Shown here: one piece after another, positions 34,128 through 43,421 of the stretch
How the letters are laid out: each line of letters starts with the position of its first letter
Numbering within the stretch: the stretch's first letter is position 1
Source: Pseudomonas putida
GTDB lineage: Bacteria; Pseudomonadota; Gammaproteobacteria; Pseudomonadales; Pseudomonadaceae
Assembly (NCBI RefSeq): GCF_009883635.2
Contig: NZ_CP026115.2
Location: 2,976,001 to 3,040,000 of the forward strand
Reading direction: 5' to 3'
Length of the DNA stretch: 64,000 bases
The notes under the pieces: generated by a model
What the model saw: only the letters and a program-made list of their open reading frames with translations
The model's database searches: none
What the model was told of the DNA's origin: nothing
Translations under genes and position numbers: made by a program

Positions 34128-36911
34128 ATGAACAAGCTCATCGCGGGCCTGCTCGGCCCGATGCTGCTCGGCGCTTGCGCCACAGTGACCGAACCCGACG
34201 CGCCACTGCCCTGGGATGCCCAGGTGGTGCATGGCCAATTGGCCAATGGCCTGGCCTATCGCCTGGTACGGGAAACCTCGCAACCCGGTCGCCTGGACCT
34301 GCGCCTGACGGTCAAGGCCGGTTCTGTGGACGAGGCCGACGACCAGGTCGGCGTGGCCCACCTGGTAGAACACCTGGCCTTCCATGGCCGCGCTGGCGGC
34401 GAACAGAACGTGCGCCAGCGCATGACTGACCTGGGCTGGGTCCAGGGCCGCCACTTCAACGCGGTGACCAACTACGAGCGCACCCAGTACCTGATCGGCC
34501 CGCCCGCTGGCGTGCGCCAGGCCCCGCAGGCATTGCAGGCGCTGGCCGATCTGGCTTTCGCTCGCGACTACAACGCCCAGGACCTGGAGCGTGAGCGGCC
34601 GATCGTGATCGAGGAATGGCGCGGCGGGCTGGGTGTGGCGCAGCGCATGAACGAGCAGCGCACGGCGTCGCAAAGGGTCGGCTCGCGGTACCCTGAGCAC
34701 CGCACCATCGGCAACGAAGGCGCCATTCGTGCGGCCACCCTGCAAAACCTGCAGGCCTTCCAGAACCGCTGGTACCTGCCCAACAACATGGTGCTGTCGG
34801 CAGTCGGCGACTTTGATCCCCAAGTCCTGCTGGTGCAGATCGAGCAGGCGTTCGGCGCGGCCAGGCCCGGAAGCGTTCCGAGCCGCGAGCAGCGCGAACT
34901 GCCACTGGACAAAAAGCTGAAGGTGTTTCGCCTGCAGGACTCGCAGTCAGGCAGCAACCAGGTGGCGATGCTGTTTCGTTCCCATGAGCCGGACAGCCGC
35001 GGCACTACCCGCGCTGCACTGCGCGAGCGGCTGATCGACCGCATGACGCTCGCCGCGATGCTCGACAGCCTGCGCCGCCAACCGCTGCAAGCGGGGGTGC
35101 GCAGCCTGATCGTGCAGAAGACCCTGATCGGTGCACACTCCACCGTGCTCGGCATCGCCGCAGGTGTCGAGGGCCAGGCCCACGACCAGGCCTTGGAGCA
35201 ATTGCTGACCGAGGTCGAGCGCCTGCGCCAGCACGGTTTCAGCGGAACGGACCTGCAACATGAGCGCGAACATATTCGTGCACTGGGCGACAAGACCTTG
35301 GCCAATCAGGCGTCGCGAACGTTCGAGCAATGGGTGGAGCAACTCAACAATGCCGCCGTGCAGGGGAATGCCGTCACCGAGCGGCATGCTACCGCTGCAC
35401 GCTATCTGGATGTGCTGGGCAGCATTACACGCGATGACCTCAACGACCGCCTGCGACGTTGGCTCGCCAGCCCAGACCGGGTATTGCAACTGAGTGCGGC
35501 GGGCAGCGCCACGGTTGCCCTGCCGAGCGTTGCCCAGGTCGAGGCACATCAGGCGAAGCTGGCGGCAACTGCACTGCCGGCGCCGGTGCAGGTGGCAGCC
35601 GCAACCCCATCGGCACCGCGCCTGGAAATGCCGGCCGCGCCACCTGCGGCAGCTATCGTCGAGCGCAAAGCCTTCCCTGAGCAACACGTGGAACACTGGC
35701 ACCTTGGCAACGGTGATCGCCTGGTCTGGCTCAAGCGTAATGGCCCGGAAGGCAAGTGGCTGCTGCAGGCCGAATCGTCCGCTGGCTACCACCTTGCCGG
35801 CACCCCGGCCTGGCGTCTGCAGATGGCCGCGCAACTGGCCATGCACAGCGGCCTGCCCGGGATGGATCAGCAGGCCCTGGCAACCTGGCGCCAGGAGCAG
35901 CGCGCCACGCTCGGCTTCGACCAGCAGCCCCAGCGCCTGCAACTCAACCTTGGCGCAGCACCGGAGCAACTGCCGGCGTTGATGCAGAGCTATCGGGTAA
36001 GCCAATTGGCCAGCATCGACCCGGAAGTGTTCAGCACCACGCGCGATGTCTTGCTGCAACGCCTGCGCAGCCGTCCGGATGACGTACGCGGGCTGCAGGA
36101 CAGCCGTCAGCGTGTGCTCAAGTACGGCGTAGACCACTGGCGGTCACCGGATATCGACGCGCTCGAACAATTGACCGCCGAACAGCTGAGTGCCGACTGG
36201 AAGCGCTTGGCTGGTGCGCCAGTGACCTATTACCTGATGGCGGAGGCGACGCCGGAATCGCTGGAGAAATTGGTCGGTGAACTGCTCGCGACCATCCCGC
36301 GCACAGCGCCGTTGGCCAGCCAACAGGCTTTACAACTGCCCGGCCGGCGTCGTGATGACCTGGCGATCGCGCTGGAACCGCGTGCCGTCCTGCAAGCCAG
36401 CAGCTATCAGCCCCAGGCCTGGAGCCCGGAAGCGGCGGCACGGGTAGCGGTGCTGCGCGATCTGGCCAACCAGCGGCTGAAAGCCCAGCTGCGCGGCGAG
36501 GCTGCCGGCGTGTATCGCTTGCGGTTCGAAAGCGAACTGAATGCCGACACCCAGCGCATTGAGAGCAGCTTGAGTTTCACCTGTGACCCGGCGCGGGTCG
36601 ACGAACTGTGGGCCCTGGCCCAGCAGACGTTGGCCGAGCTTCATCCGGATGCCCAATGGCTGCGTAATGAGCGCGCCGAGTTCCAGCGCCAGGAGAGCAA
36701 ACGCCGCGAAGACCCGCAAACCCAGTTCAAGCGCCTGATCCTGAGTGACCGCCGCTGGCACGACCCGCGCTACTTGCAGACTCAGGCGCAACTGCCTGAA
36801 GCCTTGAACCTGCCAGCGCTACAACAGCAAGCGAAACAGCTGTTCCCTCGTGCTAACCAGGTGCAACTGCGCGTGCTGCCGTCGCCAGCGGCGCTGGAGC
36901 AGGCGCTGTGA
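34128..36911 (+). CDS. Lipoprotein M16 zinc protease (FusC/PqqL-like)
   Basis: This 927-residue two-lobe insulinase-type protease has a lipobox LGA-C at residue 17 after the short signal LIAGLLGPMLL, so it is a periplasm-facing lipoprotein. The inverted zinc motif HLVEH is at 78-82, and the third ligand Glu lies in PIVIEEW about 80 residues later. Four M16 modules are expected from the length. Two are obvious; the second half (from about residue 500) lacks the HxxEH motif, as in FusC and PqqL. ATG 34128 gives the best signal peptide, though GTG 34116 is also open. It lies 27 bp after the receptor gene and ends 4 bp inside the ABC gene. Confidence 0.85.
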   Translation: MNKLIAGLLGPMLLGACATVTEPDAPLPWDAQVVHGQLANGLAYRLVRETSQPGRLDLRLTVKAGSVDEADDQVGVAHLVEHLAFHGRAGGEQNVRQRMTDLGWVQGRHFNAVTNYERTQYLIGPPAGVRQAPQALQALADLAFARDYNAQDLERERPIVIEEWRGGLGVAQRMNEQRTASQRVGSRYPEHRTIGNEGAIRAATLQNLQAFQNRWYLPNNMVLSAVGDFDPQVLLVQIEQAFGAARPGSVPSREQRELPLDKKLKVFRLQDSQSGSNQVAMLFRSHEPDSRGTTRAALRERLIDRMTLAAMLDSLRRQPLQAGVRSLIVQKTLIGAHSTVLGIAAGVEGQAHDQALEQLLTEVERLRQHGFSGTDLQHEREHIRALGDKTLANQASRTFEQWVEQLNNAAVQGNAVTERHATAARYLDVLGSITRDDLNDRLRRWLASPDRVLQLSAAGSATVALPSVAQVEAHQAKLAATALPAPVQVAAATPSAPRLEMPAAPPAAAIVERKAFPEQHVEHWHLGNGDRLVWLKRNGPEGKWLLQAESSAGYHLAGTPAWRLQMAAQLAMHSGLPGMDQQALATWRQEQRATLGFDQQPQRLQLNLGAAPEQLPALMQSYRVSQLASIDPEVFSTTRDVLLQRLRSRPDDVRGLQDSRQRVLKYGVDHWRSPDIDALEQLTAEQLSADWKRLAGAPVTYYLMAEATPESLEKLVGELLATIPRTAPLASQQALQLPGRRRDDLAIALEPRAVLQASSYQPQAWSPEAAARVAVLRDLANQRLKAQLRGEAAGVYRLRFESELNADTQRIESSLSFTCDPARVDELWALAQQTLAELHPDAQWLRNERAEFQRQESKRREDPQTQFKRLILSDRRWHDPRYLQTQAQLPEALNLPALQQQAKQLFPRANQVQLRVLPSPAALEQAL

Positions 36912-38566
36912 AAACCCTGCGAACGTTCTATCGCCTGAGCCGCCCGTTCTGGACCAGCCGCCAGCAATGGCCAGCCTGGCTGATGCTGGCAGCGGTGATC
37001 GGCCTGGGGCTGCTGGTGGTGCAGATCAATGTGCTGATCAACAGCTGGAGCAAGACCTTCTACGACACCCTGGCCGCGTTCGATACGGCGGGGCTGTACG
37101 GTTTGGTCGGCGAGTACGCGTTGTACCTGGGCAGCTATGTGCTGATCATCGTGGCCATGGACTACATCCGCAAAGGCCTGGAGCTGCGCTGGCGCCAGGC
37201 GATGACCGGGCGCCTGACCGATGCCTGGCTGGCGGACCAGGCCTTCTACCGTCTGGGGCTGGCCGGTGAGCCGGACAACCCCGACCAGCGCATCGCCCAG
37301 GACATCGACCTGATGGTCGGCCTGAGCATCGAGCTGGTGGCCTCCCTGGTGATCAACCTGGCGCAGGTTGGCGCGTTCATGCTGATCCTGTGGAATCTGT
37401 CGGGTGTGCAGACCTTCAGCCTGTTCGACGAGACCTTCACGGTGCATGGTTACCTGGTGTGGATCGTGCTCGCCTACACCCTGGCCGGCAGCCTGCTGAC
37501 ACACCTGATCGGCAAGCCGCTGCATGCGCTGAACTACGAGCGTGAGCATCGCGAGGCCGATTTTCGCGCGAGCCTGCTGCGCAAGCGCGACCATGCCGAG
37601 CAGATCGCGCTGTACCGGGGCGAGGCCGTCGAGCGTGAGCATCTGGCCACGCGCTTTCGCGCCATCGCCGACAACTGGCGGCAACTGATGGGGCGCGAGC
37701 GCAACCTCAGCCTGTTCACCGTCTCCTACGAACGGTTGAGCCTGATCATCCCGGTGTTCGCCGCCTTGCCAGCGTTCATGGCCAAGACCATCACCCTGGG
37801 TGGGCTGATGCAGATCCGCAGTGCCTTCAACGCCGTGCACGGCTCGCTCAGCTGGTTCATCAAGCTCTATCACAAGCTGGTGCGCTGGAGTGCGGCATTG
37901 CAGCGGCTGGAGCAGTTTGAGCAGGCGATTGCCGAGAGCCGTCAGCAGGTGCTTGCGGCGCCACAGGGGCAATGCTTGTGCACTCAAGGGCTGACGCTGT
38001 GCAAGCCCGATGGTGGTGTGCTGCTGGAAACACTCGACCTGCGCGTCGGCCAGGGCGAATGGGTGCGCCTTGGCGGACGCAGCGGGCTGGGCAAGTCGAC
38101 CTTGCTGCGGACCTTGCAGGGGCTGTGGCCTTATTGCCTGGGCGAGTGGCAGTTGCCGCCGGGGCGCAGTTTGCTGTTGCCGCAGAAGCCTTACCTGCCG
38201 CGCATGAGTTTGCGTGGGTTGTTGGCTTATCCACAGGTTGAGGTTGTGGATGATCGGCTGTTGCTGGAAGCATTGTCCCAAGTCGGGCTCAGTGGCCGGC
38301 TGGATGATGAGCAGGAATGGGAACGGGTGTTTTCAGGTGGCGAACAGCAGCGGCTGAGCCTTGCGCGGGCACTGGTGTATCGGCCGGATACCTTGTATCT
38401 GGATGAGGCTACCAGTCAGCTCGATATGGAGAGTGCGCGAGCGTTGCTTGAGATGCTCAGGCGGGAATTGCCGGGGTGTACGGTGGTGGGGGTGACTCAT
38501 CAGGAGGGGTTGGCAGGGTTGTTTGACCGGACCTTTGAGCTGGAGAAATTGGCCGAGCCGGCGTAG
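36908..38566 (+). CDS. SbmA/YddA-type fused ABC transporter (FusD-like)
   Basis: A 552-residue protein with an N-terminal membrane domain of the SbmA/BacA fold (residues 1-330, with INVLINSWSKTFYDTLAAFD near the start and REHREADFRASLLRKRDHAE in the cytoplasmic loop) fused to an ATPase. Walker A GRSGLGKST is at about 390, FSGGEQQRLS at about 474, and LYLDEATSQLD at about 495. This is the YddA/FusD form rather than an ATPase-less SbmA. It starts with GTG overlapping the protease stop. It probably moves peptides released by the M16 protease from the periplasm to the cytoplasm (family knowledge plus context). Confidence 0.88.
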   Translation: MKTLRTFYRLSRPFWTSRQQWPAWLMLAAVIGLGLLVVQINVLINSWSKTFYDTLAAFDTAGLYGLVGEYALYLGSYVLIIVAMDYIRKGLELRWRQAMTGRLTDAWLADQAFYRLGLAGEPDNPDQRIAQDIDLMVGLSIELVASLVINLAQVGAFMLILWNLSGVQTFSLFDETFTVHGYLVWIVLAYTLAGSLLTHLIGKPLHALNYEREHREADFRASLLRKRDHAEQIALYRGEAVEREHLATRFRAIADNWRQLMGRERNLSLFTVSYERLSLIIPVFAALPAFMAKTITLGGLMQIRSAFNAVHGSLSWFIKLYHKLVRWSAALQRLEQFEQAIAESRQQVLAAPQGQCLCTQGLTLCKPDGGVLLETLDLRVGQGEWVRLGGRSGLGKSTLLRTLQGLWPYCLGEWQLPPGRSLLLPQKPYLPRMSLRGLLAYPQVEVVDDRLLLEALSQVGLSGRLDDEQEWERVFSGGEQQRLSLARALVYRPDTLYLDEATSQLDMESARALLEMLRRELPGCTVVGVTHQEGLAGLFDRTFELEKLAEPA

Positions 38567-38581
38567 GTCAGTGCCGGCCTC

Positions 38582-38663
38582 TTCGCGGGGCAAGCCCGCT
38601 CCCACAGGGAAATCACCAGCTCTGAGTGATGAGTAACTTGTGGGAGCGGGCTTGCCCCGCGAA
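38582..38663. repeat. REP pair (BIME)
   Basis: Two opposed P. putida REP copies (38582-38605 and 38640-38663) lie between the convergent ABC gene and the small gene ending at 38683. Confidence 0.85.
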
Positions 38664-38682
38664 AGGGCCGGAACAGGCGAAA

Positions 38683-38940
38683 TCAGGCGCGGCGGCTGAA
38701 CTGGGCCAGCGCCGGCAACAGCTGCTTGTCGATGGCCTGGCGCACCGCTGGCAAGATGGTCGCACTACCGGTGTACATCTGTTCGACCATGCCCTTGAGC
38801 GCCCGTGCATTGGGCTCGGTCAGCCCGCGCACCACCGCCTCGCAGGCCTGCTCGGCACTGGCCCCTGCAGGAATGTCGAACCCGCGTGCGCGCAGGTGGC
38901 CTGCCAGGTCGTCCTGGTCTATCAAATCCGCATGCATCAT
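38683..38940 (-). CDS. Hypothetical small protein
   Basis: An 85-residue acidic-to-neutral protein with two ATGs at the start (MMHADLIDQDDLAGHLRARG). It has no known motif; the C-terminal half is helical (ATILPAVRQAIDKQLLPALA). The composition suggests a soluble helical protein of the kind found near stress genes. The sRNA candidate at 39056-39206 is divergently arranged upstream. I do not recognise the family. Confidence 0.6.
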   Translation of the reverse strand: MMHADLIDQDDLAGHLRARGFDIPAGASAEQACEAVVRGLTEPNARALKGMVEQMYTGSATILPAVRQAIDKQLLPALAQFSRRA

Positions 38941-39055
38941 GGCTGTTGTCCCTTTTATCGCGAAGAGAGTGCTGCTGTGATTTACGACCGATTCTGTGTC
39001 TGCAGCGACACGCCCGCAAGGGCAGAATGTCGCAATGGCTGGTTTGGCTAAGAAC

Positions 39056-39206
39056 AGGTCGCTCCCGGCTAATTGCAGGTGCCGGGAAGCCAGCAGACTG
39101 CACCCATTCACGGTCCTCGAGGGTTTGGTCACCCTCACACATGCACAGTGGATGTTGCTCGCTCTTGGCCCCGGATGCTCACGGCTTTCCGGGGTTATTT
39201 TTTGTC
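39056..39206 (+). ncRNA. Small RNA candidate, possibly RgsA/P16-like
   Basis: Three stem-loops are visible: tcccggc/gccggga (39063-39087), gagggt/accctc (39121-39138), and a final CCCCGGA/TCCGGGG hairpin (39171-39196) followed by TTATTTTTT, a clear rightward terminator. No protein gene lies between it and the preceding REP. CTAAGA upstream (about 39047) could be a sigma-S-type -10. The resemblance to the Pseudomonas RgsA (P16) sRNA is from memory and uncertain. Confidence 0.5.
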
Positions 39207-39286
39207 TGGTAACTGGTATTTCTGTCAGTTGTGAAGGTCTTTTGCGTCGCTGCTTAATGGGATGAACTTTCCATTGGAGCAGGATC

Positions 39287-40882
39287 ATGCAGAATTTAGT
39301 GAGATTTCTGGTACTTTCGAGCTTGGGGCTATTGACGGCTTGCAACTCTACTGTAGTTTCTAACGCCCCCCCCTCGAACCAGGCCGTGAAGCTATTCGAG
39401 GTACTTGATAGCAAAAAACTTTCGGCACTAAAGGTAAATCCGGAAGTGGCACCCTATCTGAACACGCTGATCAACGACCGGGCTAACGTAGAGGTCCTTC
39501 CGATCCTTATCACCACTTCGCTGGTGTCGCCAGACACCCAAGCAATGACCATACCGTTGAGCGAAAAAGAAACCGTTACGTTCCAGTTGCGAGGGGCCGA
39601 GCCGCCGGCACCGGATATGGTGGGGTGGGTGGGCGATGTGGCACCGGATCGAAGACAGCGCTTCACGTTGCGTTCGGAAATGGATTTCGACCCCTTGAAA
39701 TGGATCTCCCTTGTTCGTGAAGGCGAAAAAGTGGTGGGCAACATACATGTTGATGGCCGGTTGTATCGCTTGGACTACGTGGGTGATGGAAAGCACGTTC
39801 TGATAAAAGTTGATGAGTCTAAGTTGCCACCGGAGGCTGAACCGTTACTCGGGCCCGACTCAGGCAGAAAAGACCCCGCCGTTGGCAAGCAGCCGCAGTC
39901 GGCACATAGCACCATCCGTGTATTGCTCGTGTCCACCCTGCAGTCCAGAGCAGCGAATCCTAACTATCGGATGCCCTTTGCCCAAGCGCTGCAAGATGCC
40001 AATCTCTACATGAAGAACAGTAATGTGGCGATCACTTATGAGCTTGCAGGCTTTTACGATGCTGATTATGACGAAACAGGAAGGGCTTACTTCGATCAAC
40101 TTAATGATATGCGCTTGGCGAAACCGTTTGGGCCTGACCTTCTCAGGGTGCGGGATGCCTTGCGTGCGGATCTGGTTTCAATGTATTCAACGGCCAGAGA
40201 ATACTGTGGCCAGGCATGGTTAAATGCATCCAAGGCTCAAGGGCATTCAGTGGTTTCATGTTTTGGAAGTTTGGCTCACGAGCTGGGACATAATATTGGG
40301 GCGGATCATAACTGGCATGAGGGCGACCCGGTTCGCAATCCGCCTTATATGTACGGCTATCGCTATCAAGCAGGGACTCCACGCTTTAGCACGCAGATGT
40401 CCTATGCATGTAACCCGGCATGTCCACGGATACCCTATCATTCCAACCCTGATGTGACTTATGAGGGTATTCCTGTTGGAACGCGAGAGCATCATGATGT
40501 CGCGCGACGGTTCAACGATCGCAGGGAAGTAGTTGCGAATTTCTACCCCAATTCTCTAAGCGTGGCGCTCAGTAACTCAATGAGGACATGTGAGTTTGAA
40601 CATGATGTTGGCGGGAGTAGTGCTGTTGCAGATAAGTGTGATTTCTTTGCGGATAAGCAAATTGGTATTGTTACGGTCGTGGATGTTCCGGAAGGTGTAA
40701 GTTTTGCAATAAGTGAGGGTGGCAAAAAATGGCGGAGTTATCGGGCAAAGACATTCTTGCCTTCACTGCTGGTAACACCCTTAAAAGCTGATCCTGCGCA
40801 CTATCCTAACGTAGAGATAATAGAAGGTGGTGAGGCCATGACCGGCCATGTCACTACTGTCTCTAGTTCTTTTGGTGAATGA
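39287..40882 (+). CDS. Lipoprotein zinc metalloprotease (metzincin, M12-like)
   Basis: The 531-residue secreted lipoprotein has a lipobox LTA-C at residue 19 after FLVLSSLGLLTA. The extended zinc motif HELGHNIGADHN (about residues 332-343, HExxHxxGxxH) and the downstream Met-turn TQMSYAC (about 370) place it among the metzincins, near the reprolysin/M12 type. The first half (about 35-200) is a beta-rich prodomain or substrate-binding region. Its base composition is visibly poorer in GC than its neighbours, especially in the last third, so it may have been acquired. It is monocistronic. The target is unknown. Confidence 0.75.
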   Translation: MQNLVRFLVLSSLGLLTACNSTVVSNAPPSNQAVKLFEVLDSKKLSALKVNPEVAPYLNTLINDRANVEVLPILITTSLVSPDTQAMTIPLSEKETVTFQLRGAEPPAPDMVGWVGDVAPDRRQRFTLRSEMDFDPLKWISLVREGEKVVGNIHVDGRLYRLDYVGDGKHVLIKVDESKLPPEAEPLLGPDSGRKDPAVGKQPQSAHSTIRVLLVSTLQSRAANPNYRMPFAQALQDANLYMKNSNVAITYELAGFYDADYDETGRAYFDQLNDMRLAKPFGPDLLRVRDALRADLVSMYSTAREYCGQAWLNASKAQGHSVVSCFGSLAHELGHNIGADHNWHEGDPVRNPPYMYGYRYQAGTPRFSTQMSYACNPACPRIPYHSNPDVTYEGIPVGTREHHDVARRFNDRREVVANFYPNSLSVALSNSMRTCEFEHDVGGSSAVADKCDFFADKQIGIVTVVDVPEGVSFAISEGGKKWRSYRAKTFLPSLLVTPLKADPAHYPNVEIIEGGEAMTGHVTTVSSSFGE

Positions 40883-40913
40883 AACTTGGTCTTTTCTGTT
40901 AAGACAAGCTAAC

Positions 40914-40935
40914 TGCGGGCCAAGAATGGCCCGCA
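40914..40935. terminator. Bidirectional hairpin between convergent genes
   Basis: The tgcgggcca/tggcccgca 9-bp stem has an AGAA loop. It lacks a strong T-run but lies just where both transcripts should end. Confidence 0.5.
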
Positions 40936-40939
40936 CTTA

Positions 40940-41416
40940 CTACTTCTTGATGGTCAAGCCAATCACGCGCTGGACATAGACTGGAGCCCTTAAGTCGTGC
41001 TGGCTATGCGTTAACTGCTGCAGTCGTTCGGTATGCGAGTCTGTAAACGGGGCAGCTTTTGGCCCAATTAAGTCTACGTGTAGCAGCAATTGTTCGCTTG
41101 CCGCCAGCACTTCATCGAACCCGGCCCGGTGCAGGCTGTGATAGACGTGCAGGCGTTTGCGATCGAAGCCGATGATCTGCGTCTGCACCCACACCTCAGT
41201 ACCCAGCTTCACCTCGTGCAGGTAGTTGATGTGCGCTTCCAGGGTGAACAGCGAGTTGCCGCTCTGCCCTCGGTTGTCGGCATCCAGTCCGATGCGCTCC
41301 ATCAGCGCATCGGTGGCGTAGCTGAAGATCAGCAGGTAATAGGCATCGCGCAGATGCCCGTTGTAGTCGACCCAGTCCTCCTGGACTGGGGTGCGGTAAG
41401 TGATCAGTGCGGGCAT
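40940..41416 (-). CDS. cdhB: Carnitine-catabolism thioesterase (4HBT fold)
   Basis: A 158-residue hot-dog thioesterase with VDYNGHLRDAYYLLIFSYAT near the N-terminus, whose DYNGHL resembles the catalytic Asp-containing DxxGHVNN motif. It is the last gene of caiX-cdhC-cdhA-cdhB and fits the betainyl-CoA thioesterase step that yields glycine betaine. It lies 10 bp after the dehydrogenase gene. Confidence 0.85.
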   Translation of the reverse strand: MPALITYRTPVQEDWVDYNGHLRDAYYLLIFSYATDALMERIGLDADNRGQSGNSLFTLEAHINYLHEVKLGTEVWVQTQIIGFDRKRLHVYHSLHRAGFDEVLAASEQLLLHVDLIGPKAAPFTDSHTERLQQLTHSQHDLRAPVYVQRVIGLTIKK

Positions 41417-41426
41417 CGTCTGCTCC

Positions 41427-42392
41427 TCAGTCGCTAAAGGCCATGCCGTGGCTCGCCTTGCTGGTCTTCACCGCTTCCAGCACGGCCAGCAGCGTGTCAT
41501 CGCGATAGCGCTCCAGCGCGGCGATACTGTGGTCACCCAGTTGTTCCGACGTGCCTTCGACCACATCGTCGATCAGCTTGTCGGTCAGCTCCGGTGCCGG
41601 CAGGTAGGTCCAGGGCAGCTTCAGCGCCGGGCCGAACTGGGCCATGAAATGGCGCATGCCGGCATCACCACCGGCCAGGGTGTAGGTGAGGAAGGTGCCC
41701 ATGAACGACCAGCGCAGGCCGGCGCCGAAACGGATCGCGTCGTCGATCTCACCGGTGCTGGCCACGCCATCGTTGACCAGGTGCAGGGCCTCGCGCCACA
41801 GCGCTTCGAGCAGGCGGTCGGCGATGAAGCCGGGCACTTCCTTGCGAACATGCAGCGGGCGCATGCCGAGGGCGGTATAGATGGTCTTGGCGGCTTCGAT
41901 GGCCTCTGGGGCCGTGCGATTACCGCCGACGATCTCCACCAGTGGCAGCAGGTACACCGGGTTGAACGGGTGGCCGACCACGCAGCGCTCGGGGTGGGTG
42001 GCCGACTCGTAGAACTCGCTGGGCAGCAGGCCCGAGGTGCTGGAACCGATGATTGCGTCGGGCTTGGCGGCGGCGCTGATCTTCGCGTGCAGGTCGAGTT
42101 TGAGGTCCAGGCGCTCGGGTGCGCTTTCCTGGATGAAGTCGGCGTCGCGCACGCATTCCTCGATGGTCGCCACGAAGCGCAGGCGGTCTTGCGCGGCACC
42201 TGGCGCCAGGCCTTGCTTCTCCAGGGCCGGCCAGGCATTGGCGATACGCTTGCGCAGGGCCTGCTCGGCACCGGGCGCCGGGTCCCAGGCGACCACGTCC
42301 AGGCCATGGGCCAGGGCGCGCGCGACCCAGCCACTGCCGATCACGCCGCTACCCAGGGCGGCGAAGGTCTTGATCTCGGTGATGAAGGGCAT
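41427..42392 (-). CDS. cdhA: L-carnitine dehydrogenase
   Basis: A 321-residue NAD-dependent enzyme of the 3-hydroxyacyl-CoA dehydrogenase superfamily that oxidises carnitine to 3-dehydrocarnitine. The Rossmann motif GSGVIGSGW is at 14-22 and the catalytic region has [20 protein letters not shown] (about 138-157). It lies between the cleavage enzyme and thioesterase genes in the carnitine operon. Confidence 0.92.
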   Translation of the reverse strand: MPFITEIKTFAALGSGVIGSGWVARALAHGLDVVAWDPAPGAEQALRKRIANAWPALEKQGLAPGAAQDRLRFVATIEECVRDADFIQESAPERLDLKLDLHAKISAAAKPDAIIGSSTSGLLPSEFYESATHPERCVVGHPFNPVYLLPLVEIVGGNRTAPEAIEAAKTIYTALGMRPLHVRKEVPGFIADRLLEALWREALHLVNDGVASTGEIDDAIRFGAGLRWSFMGTFLTYTLAGGDAGMRHFMAQFGPALKLPWTYLPAPELTDKLIDDVVEGTSEQLGDHSIAALERYRDDTLLAVLEAVKTSKASHGMAFSD

Positions 42393-42411
42393 ATCGGTCT
42401 CCTGAGGGGGA

Positions 42412-43296
42412 TCAGCGGCGCTTGAGGTTCATTTTTTCCCGGCCTTCTGCCGGGCTGAGCACGCGGCCACCCATGCGGGTGATGATTTCGGCGGCGCGTT
42501 CCACCAGCTGGCCATTGCTGGCCAGCACGCCACGGTCCAGGTACAGGTTGTCTTCCAGGCCCACTCGCACGTTGCCGCCAAGCAGCACGGCCTGCGCGGC
42601 CATTGGCATCTGCATGCGGCCGATGCCGAAGCCGGCCCAGGTGACGTTGGCCGGCAGGTTGTCGACCATGGCCTTCATGGTGGTGGTATCAGCCGGCGCA
42701 CCCCACGGGATGCCCAGGCACAGCTGGAACAGCGGGTCTTCGAGCAGACCTTCTTTCATCATCTGCTTGGCGAACCACAGGTGGCCGGTGTCGAAAATCT
42801 CCAGCTCGGCTTTCACGCCCAGCTCGGTGATGCGCTTGGCGCCGGCGCGCAGTTGCGCCGGCGTGGAAACATAGATGGCGTTGCCGTCACCGAAGTTGAG
42901 GGTGCCGCAGTCGAGGGTGCAGATTTCCGGCAGCAGGGCTTCGACGTGGGCCAGGCGCTCCAGCGGGCCGATCAGGTCGGTGCCGGGGCCGAATTCCATC
43001 GGCGATTCACCCGGGCCGATTTCCAGGTCGCCGCCCATGCCGGCGGTGAGGTTGACGATGACGTCGACGTCAGCCTCGCGGATGCGCTCCATGACTTCGC
43101 GGTACAGCGCCACGTCGCGGCTGAAACGGCCGGTCTGTGGGTCGCGGACGTGGCAGTGGACCACGGTGGCGCCGGCCTTGGCGGCTTCCACGGCGGATTC
43201 GGCGATCTGTTTCGGGGTGACCGGGACCAGGTGGCTCTTGGCGACCGTGTCGCCAGCGCCAGTGAGGGCGCAGGTGATGATAACGTCGTGGTTCAT
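42412..43296 (-). CDS. cdhC: 3-dehydrocarnitine cleavage enzyme (BKACE family)
   Basis: The 294-residue zinc-dependent beta-keto acid cleavage enzyme condenses 3-dehydrocarnitine with acetyl-CoA to yield betainyl-CoA and acetoacetate. The metal ligands are in VVHCHVRD (about 46-53), and the downstream His/Glu segment is typical of the family ([11 protein letters not shown]). ATG 43296 gives the family start [15 protein letters not shown]; the reading from 43377 runs through REP sequence. Confidence 0.9.
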   Translation of the reverse strand: MNHDVIITCALTGAGDTVAKSHLVPVTPKQIAESAVEAAKAGATVVHCHVRDPQTGRFSRDVALYREVMERIREADVDVIVNLTAGMGGDLEIGPGESPMEFGPGTDLIGPLERLAHVEALLPEICTLDCGTLNFGDGNAIYVSTPAQLRAGAKRITELGVKAELEIFDTGHLWFAKQMMKEGLLEDPLFQLCLGIPWGAPADTTTMKAMVDNLPANVTWAGFGIGRMQMPMAAQAVLLGGNVRVGLEDNLYLDRGVLASNGQLVERAAEIITRMGGRVLSPAEGREKMNLKRR

Positions 43297-43325
43297 GGCT
43301 TTGTTCCTTGTGTTGTCTGTGCTGG

Positions 43326-43418
43326 CCCTTTCGCGGGGCAAGCCCGCTCCTACAGGGGACCGTGGAGGCCCTGGCATGCGTGTAACCTGTAGGAGCGGGC
43401 TTGTCCCGCGAAGAGGCC
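43326..43418. repeat. REP pair inside the carnitine operon
   Basis: Two opposed REP copies (about 43326-43356 and 43386-43418) lie between caiX and cdhC. They could modulate the mRNA ratio of the binding protein to the enzymes. Confidence 0.85.
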
Positions 43419-43421
43419 GGA

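Noticed and set aside
31218..34823. 1201-codon reading frame on the minus strand
   Set aside because: It lies opposite the TonB receptor and protease genes, is low in complexity (Val/Gly/Ala/His-rich) and has no domain. It is an antisense shadow of high-GC coding sequence.
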